This document shows positions 60,131 through 64,000 of a DNA stretch of 64,000 nucleotides, piece after piece. A program made the position numbers and the translations under genes. The stretch's first letter is position 1. Every line of letters begins with the position of its first letter. Location of the stretch: contig NZ_CP099997.1 in NCBI RefSeq assembly GCF_024138145.1, positions 1,116,001-1,180,000 of the forward strand, read 5' to 3'. This DNA comes from Natronosalvus halobius (lineage in GTDB: Archaea > Halobacteriota > Halobacteria > Halobacteriales > Natrialbaceae). Under the pieces are notes generated by a model. It made no database searches. It was not told the origin of the DNA and worked only from the letters and a program-made list of their open reading frames with translations.

Positions 60131-61573
60131 ATGAGTACGGGGGTTACAATTTCGTCGATCTCGGACTACGCGATCCTCGGGTGCGGGAGCGTCGGCTACG
60201 CCGTCGCCGAGGAACTCGCCGAACAGGGAAAAGACGTCCTGATCATCGATCGCGACGAAAACCGCGTCGAGTCCCTCCGCGACCAGGACCTCGACGCCAG
60301 AACCGCCGACATCCGCGAGGTCGAGGCCGCCGAACTCGTCGCCGACCGCTCAGTCGTCCTCATCCTCGCCTCCGACGTCGAGGCCAACAAACAGGCCGTC
60401 GAGCGCATCCGCGACACCAACGGCGACCAGTTTATCGTCGCGCGCGCGAGCGATCCCGTCTCCGGCGACGAACTCGCCGACCTCGGGGCCGACATCGTCA
60501 TCAATCCCTCGACTGTCATCGCCGACTCCGCGCTGCGAGCCCTCGAGTCCGGCGAACTCGAGCACAACGCCGCAACGCTCGCTGGCCTGCTCGAGGAGAC
60601 GACCGGCCGGCTGGCGATCGTCACCCAGCCCAGTCCCGACCCCGATTCGATCGCCAGCGGAGCGGCGTTGCAGGCGATTGCAGCCCACCTCGGCATCGAA
60701 TCCGACATTATCTACCTCGGAGACATCGGCCACCAGGAGAACCGGGCGTTCGTCAACTTGCTCGGCATCGACCTCCTGCAGTGGGACGACGTCCAGGACC
60801 AGTCAGTCTACGACACCGTCGCGCTCGTCGACCACACGAGCACCGAGGACCTCGAGCTCGAGGTCGACGTGCTGATCGACCACGCCGAACCCGAAGAGGA
60901 CATCGAGCCTTTCTTTACCGACATTCGACCCAACATGTCCTCGACCTCGACGATCATGACGAAGTACATCCAGGAGTTCGACATGAACGTCTCCGAGGAA
61001 GTGGCGACGGCGCTGCTCTACGGCATCCGGGCCGAAACCCTCGACTTCAAACGCGATACGACGCCCGCGGACCTCACCGCCGCCGCCTACCTCTATCCCT
61101 TCGCGAACCACGACACGCTCGAGCAGGTCGAGTCGCCCTCGATGTCGCCCGAGACGCTGGACGTGCTGGCCGAGGCCATCGCGAATCGGGACGTCCAGGG
61201 GAGCCACCTCGTCTCGAACGCGGGATTCGTCCGCGACCGGGAGGCGCTGATGCAGGCCGCGAATCACCTCTTGAACCTCGAAGGGGTGACGACGACGGCC
61301 GTCTTCGGGGTGGCGGAGGAGACCATATTCCTCGCCGCTCGCTCGAAGGACATCCGAATGAACATCGGGAGTGTTCTGGCCGACGCCTACGGCGAGATCG
61401 GCGAGACGGCGGGTCACTCGACGCAGGCCAGCGCGGAGATTCCTCTCGGGATCTTCACGGGAATCGAAATCTCCGACGACACGCGCGAGACGCTCCTGAC
61501 GCTGACTGAGGAGGCAGTGAAGCGAACGCTGTTCGATGCGATGGGTGTCGAGGGCGAAGGAAACGGGAGTTAG
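60131..61573 (+). CDS. RCK (TrkA-N) domain fused to a DHH phosphoesterase
   Basis: A 480-residue cytoplasmic protein. Residues 10-125 are an RCK/TrkA-N Rossmann domain ('YAILGCGSVGYAVAEELAEQ' with 'VLIIDRDENRVESLRDQDLD') that binds NAD(H) or a nucleotide. Residues 155-470 are a DHH-DHHA1 phosphoesterase ('SPDPDSIASGAALQAIAAHL', 'TVALVDHTSTEDLELEVDVL', 'IDHAEPEED'). The family includes nanoRNases and cyclic-dinucleotide phosphodiesterases. The fusion occurs widely in Euryarchaeota; the substrate is unknown. Confidence 0.9.
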   Translation: MSTGVTISSISDYAILGCGSVGYAVAEELAEQGKDVLIIDRDENRVESLRDQDLDARTADIREVEAAELVADRSVVLILASDVEANKQAVERIRDTNGDQFIVARASDPVSGDELADLGADIVINPSTVIADSALRALESGELEHNAATLAGLLEETTGRLAIVTQPSPDPDSIASGAALQAIAAHLGIESDIIYLGDIGHQENRAFVNLLGIDLLQWDDVQDQSVYDTVALVDHTSTEDLELEVDVLIDHAEPEEDIEPFFTDIRPNMSSTSTIMTKYIQEFDMNVSEEVATALLYGIRAETLDFKRDTTPADLTAAAYLYPFANHDTLEQVESPSMSPETLDVLAEAIANRDVQGSHLVSNAGFVRDREALMQAANHLLNLEGVTTTAVFGVAEETIFLAARSKDIRMNIGSVLADAYGEIGETAGHSTQASAEIPLGIFTGIEISDDTRETLLTLTEEAVKRTLFDAMGVEGEGNGS

Positions 61574-61655
61574 AGCGACGACGGCCCGCTCTCGTCAGGA
61601 TAGATAGAAGCGGATTCGTGTATTGTGTCCGCGTCAGCGTCCGCGTCCCGCCAGC

Positions 61656-61949
61656 CTACGCGACCAGTTCGTCTTCTTCCTCGTCCGGTTCCTTGACCCG
61701 TTCGACGACGTCGGTCACGAGGATGATGTCGCCGACGGATCGCACCCAACGGTACGGCAGGATGACGCCGCGTGCGGTGTTGACCTCGTCGCCGAAGAGT
61801 TCGTAGTTGAGTCCGCCGAGTGCCAGTCCGGTGACGGCTTCGCCGCCGACGTTCAGTCGCAGGTCCTCGACTTCGCCGACGAAGACGCCGTTGTTCGAGT
61901 AGACCTCGCGTCCGACGAGCGAGGTAATCTCCTGTGGAGTGTCGTCCAT
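61656..61949 (-). CDS. PRC-barrel domain protein
   Basis: A 97-residue cytoplasmic protein with a PRC-barrel: 'TSLVGREVYSNNGVFVGEVE', 'LRLNVGGEAVTGLALGGLNY' and 'RGVILPYRWVRSVGDIILVT'. A short acidic tail ends it. PRC-barrel proteins in Archaea include RNA-linked and cell-division (CdvA/CdpB-like) factors. ATG 61949 is preferred; 61961 would add four residues. It is convergent with the RCK-DHH gene. Confidence 0.85.
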   Translation of the reverse strand: MDDTPQEITSLVGREVYSNNGVFVGEVEDLRLNVGGEAVTGLALGGLNYELFGDEVNTARGVILPYRWVRSVGDIILVTDVVERVKEPDEEEDELVA

Positions 61950-62030
61950 GTACCCACCCATGCACGGCGGACTCTTAATTCTTAGTCAGACAGTCCGGCG
62001 TTCGAGTGGGTGTCCGCCGACAAAATCGTT

Positions 62031-62094
62031 CGATCACTCGATCACTCGATCACTTGATCACTTGATCACTCGATCACCCGATCACTCGATCACT
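62031..62094. repeat. Octamer repeat (C/T)GATCACT, eight copies
   Basis: Eight tandem units, CGATCACT or TGATCACT with one CGATCACC, at 62031-62094. Each contains the palindrome TGATCA or the GATC site. It lies between the PRC-barrel start and the HD gene. Confidence 0.95.
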
Positions 62095-62159
62095 TGAGTT
62101 CGCACGACCGACCGAACCGTCGGTCGTTCCCGAACGATTTTGCCGGCGGCCACGAACGA

Positions 62160-62888
62160 ATGCCCATGAAACGAGTGCCCATGAACGACGTTCTCGAGCA
62201 GGTTCGCCCCATCGCCAGATCCTACTTCGACGAAGCGGTGGCTCCGGCCCACGACTGGCACCACGTCAGGCGCGTCGAGACGAATGCGCGCCGCCTCGCC
62301 GCCGAGCGGACGGACGTCGATCAGGACGTACTACTGTTGGCTGCGGTCCTCCACGACATCGGCCGACCGAAGGAAGATGCGGGCACCATCGACGACCATG
62401 CCGAGTGGGGTGCCCGTGAGGCCCGGACGATCCTCGAGTCGCTCGACCAGCCTCCTGAGTCGGTCGACGCCGTCGCCCACTGCATCCGCGCGCATCGCTT
62501 CTCGAACGACGTCGACCCCCGGACGACCGAGGCACGCCTCCTCTCGGATGCCGACAACCTGGACGCGCTCGGAGCCATTGGCCTCGCGCGCACGTTCTCC
62601 TACGGGGGCGAACTCGGAACGACGATTTACGACTCCTCCCTCCCGCCGGCCGAAGACGATACGCGGGCCGGCGCAACCAGTGTCAATCACGTTTACAAGA
62701 AGTTGCTGCGATTGCCCGACCGAATGTACACGCCAGAGGGGCGGGCAGTTGCCGAGGAACGCGCGAAAGTCGTCGATTCGTTCCTCGAGACGCTCGAGTG
62801 TGAGGTGAGCAGCGAGCCAGCAGAACGCGAGGTGAGCGAGGTGCCGATAGAACGCGACTCGAGCGAGGAACAAGGAGAGGGAGTGTGA
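62160..62888 (+). CDS. HD-domain phosphohydrolase
   Basis: A protein of about 240 residues with an HD domain. Metal-binding motifs: His in 'HDWHHVRRV', the His-Asp pair in 'LAAVLHDIGRPKED', His in 'CIRAHRFSND' and Asp in 'DADNLDALGA'. This order is that of the small HD family of nucleotidases and phosphodiesterases (YedJ-like). The acidic, Glu/Ser-rich tail after residue 205 is disordered. Possible starts are ATG 62160, 62166 and 62181; the last gives the usual family N-terminus. It ends 4 bases before the cyclase-family gene, suggesting co-translation. Confidence 0.85.
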   Translation: MPMKRVPMNDVLEQVRPIARSYFDEAVAPAHDWHHVRRVETNARRLAAERTDVDQDVLLLAAVLHDIGRPKEDAGTIDDHAEWGAREARTILESLDQPPESVDAVAHCIRAHRFSNDVDPRTTEARLLSDADNLDALGAIGLARTFSYGGELGTTIYDSSLPPAEDDTRAGATSVNHVYKKLLRLPDRMYTPEGRAVAEERAKVVDSFLETLECEVSSEPAEREVSEVPIERDSSEEQGEGV

Positions 62889-62892
62889 GTCG

Positions 62893-63711
62893 ATGCCCGT
62901 CCACGACCTCTCGTACCCGCTCGAGACTGGCATGCCCGTCTATCCGGGCTCGCCGCCGGTCGCGGTCGAACCCGCGGCGACGGTCGAAGACGACGGCTAC
63001 GCGACCACGGGTCTGTCGTTCGATTCTCACACGGGGACGCACATCGACTCGCCCGCGCACATGCGGTCGGATGGCCCAACGCTCGACGACTTCGACGTGG
63101 AGCGGTTCCGATTTAGGGCCGTTCTCGCAGATTGCCGTCCGCTCGAGCCTCGAGAACCGATCGGGGCGGACGACCTCGAGCGGGCGGTGGCTGCCGTTGC
63201 GGACGCAGACGTGGACGTGGACGTGGACGTGAACATGAACGTTGACGCAGACACGAACGCGAACGCGGACGTTGAGGCGGATACGGATGCAGACATTGAC
63301 GCAGGCGCCGATACGGATGCGCACGTTGACGCGACCACGACCGGAGACGAAAACGGAGATCCCGACCTCCTCATCTGCCAAACCGGCTGGGAAACCCACT
63401 GGGGAACCGACCGAGCGTTCGACCACCCCTACCTGACCGCGGCGGCCGCCGACTGGCTGGTCGAGCGCACCCTCGACCTCGGCATCGACGCGATGAACGT
63501 CGACCCGACGCCGGGAAGCGAACCCGTCCAGGACGAACCCGACAACTACCCCTTCCACCGAACGATGTTCGCCGACGACCGGCTCCTCCTGGAGAACCTC
63601 AGGGGGCTCGAGGCGCTTCCCGCCGGCGAGGCGTTCACCGTCCACGCGTATCCGCTCGCGGTCGCGAACGGGGACGGCGCCCCGGTTCGGGCGGTCGCCG
63701 TGCTTGGGTGA
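62893..63711 (+). CDS. Cyclase-family (kynurenine-formamidase-like) hydrolase with acidic insert
   Basis: A 272-residue metal-dependent hydrolase of the cyclase/kynurenine formamidase family. The N-terminal motif 'DLSYPLETGMPVYPGSPPVA' and the metal motif 'SHTGTHIDSPAHM' (H-x-G-T-H-x-D-x-P-x-H) are complete; 'CQTGWETHWG' and 'FTVHAYPLAVANGDGAPVRA' close the fold. A region of about 50 residues (roughly 100-155) consists of Asp/Val/Ala repeats from hexamer-like DNA and has no place in the family. The enzyme may hydrolyse N-formylkynurenine or another amide. Follows the HD gene by 4 bases. Confidence 0.82.
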   Translation: MPVHDLSYPLETGMPVYPGSPPVAVEPAATVEDDGYATTGLSFDSHTGTHIDSPAHMRSDGPTLDDFDVERFRFRAVLADCRPLEPREPIGADDLERAVAAVADADVDVDVDVNMNVDADTNANADVEADTDADIDAGADTDAHVDATTTGDENGDPDLLICQTGWETHWGTDRAFDHPYLTAAAADWLVERTLDLGIDAMNVDPTPGSEPVQDEPDNYPFHRTMFADDRLLLENLRGLEALPAGEAFTVHAYPLAVANGDGAPVRAVAVLG

Positions 63712-63755
63712 GGTGGTCGCCGTGCTCGAGTGAGGTGGTCGCCGTGCTCGAGAGC
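63691..63755. repeat. 22-bp tandem repeat over the cyclase stop codon
   Basis: GCGGTCGCCGTGCTTGGGTG... (63691-63712) contains the last codons and TGA of the cyclase gene. A second copy (63713-63734) and a partial third copy (from 63735) follow. Each copy again encodes a Val-Ala-Val-Leu end. Confidence 0.9.
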
Positions 63756-63805
63756 GAGCCGTCGTCTCAGAACGCTTTTCCCCCGATCGGCCCTTGATCG
63801 AGGTG

Positions 63806-64000
63806 ATGGCACTTCCCGCCCAGTTCGTGGTCGCCCTCGTCGGCGCTGTTCTCATCGGCGCCGTCACTATCGTCGTCTACCGGGACGCCGACCGCCTCGA
63901 GTTCGAGCGTCCGTGGCTGTGGGCCGCCGTTGTGGCCGTTCCGATGCTCTTCGCGCTGTCGCTGCACGTCGTGCTCGGGACCGTCCCGATCCCGGGCCTT
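63806..64000 (+). CDS. Uncharacterised membrane protein (start only)
   Basis: From ATG 63806 the frame is open to the window edge (65 residues). Two hydrophobic segments are seen (residues 6-24 and 37-58) with a charged loop 'YRDADRLEFERPWLW' between. The rest is outside the window. I do not recognise the family. Confidence 0.55.
   Translation, partial: MALPAQFVVALVGAVLIGAVTIVVYRDADRLEFERPWLWAAVVAVPMLFALSLHVVLGTVPIPGL

Overview
The window is chromosomal DNA from an extremely halophilic archaeon, most likely of the Natrialbales/Haloterrigena-Natrinema type. The evidence is high G+C with strong G/C preference at third codon positions, very acidic proteins, Tat signal peptides (several with a lipobox), halocyanin-type copper proteins, an archaeal pilin-like protein, and a tRNA gene without encoded CCA. 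Many genes have a TATA-like box about 25-38 bases before the start codon, as expected for leaderless archaeal transcripts. Family placement beyond 'haloarchaeon' is inference.

Layout. 1-5.7 kb: end of an Ig-like secreted protein, a triple-cupredoxin halocyanin, a Tat-exported sulfite-oxidase-type molybdoenzyme, an FKBP prolyl isomerase, an HxlR regulator and a flavin-reductase-like protein. 5.8-13.3 kb: an ABC-2 export module in which one permease is fused to a PrsW/CPBP-type intramembrane protease, then a penicillin-acylase-family Ntn hydrolase. 13.4-17.5 kb: aldo/keto reductase, TenA, a HEAT-like protein, a glycerophosphodiesterase and an SDR enzyme. 17.7-23.3 kb: a branched-chain amino acid ABC transporter (livHMGF, convergent with livJ). 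23.6-27.8 kb: three-subunit propionyl/acyl-CoA carboxylase (pccB-pccX-pccA). 28-36.7 kb: two uncharacterised genes, then a complete oligopeptide ABC transporter (dppA-B-C-D-F on the minus strand). 37-40.1 kb: hisC, a Fap7-type kinase, a CDP-alcohol phosphatidyltransferase and an MBF1-type regulator. 40.1-44.9 kb: a second, divergently arranged oligopeptide transporter without a binding protein. 44.9-54 kb: tpiA, a TIR-domain/zinc-ribbon protein, a zinc-ribbon/J-domain protein, small membrane proteins, an ornithine-cyclodeaminase-family enzyme, a pilin-like protein, a degenerate AMP-ligase and dnaJ. 54.5-64 kb: dnaK, a Tat-exported beta-helix protein with three C-terminal repeats, a truncated polysaccharide flippase beside tRNA-Lys, an RCK-DHH protein, a PRC-barrel protein, an HD phosphohydrolase, a cyclase-family amidohydrolase and the start of a membrane protein.

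Functionally the window combines amino-acid and peptide import, the carboxylase step that takes propionyl-CoA from Val/Ile/odd-chain breakdown into central metabolism, protein folding (DnaK, DnaJ, FKBP, a J-domain protein), and redox and copper proteins.

The most striking unexplained structure is the number of unrelated short tandem repeats (units of 6, 7, 8, 12, 17, 20, 22, 23, 27 and 28 bp). Most lie just after stop codons or between convergent genes, and similar expansions occur inside coding linkers. Other points of interest are the permease-protease fusion, a shared domain inserted in both DppF proteins, the TIR/zinc-ribbon protein, and a tRNA-Lys 3'-end duplication next to a truncated flippase gene. 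No CRISPR array, rRNA gene, intact transposase or integrase was seen.
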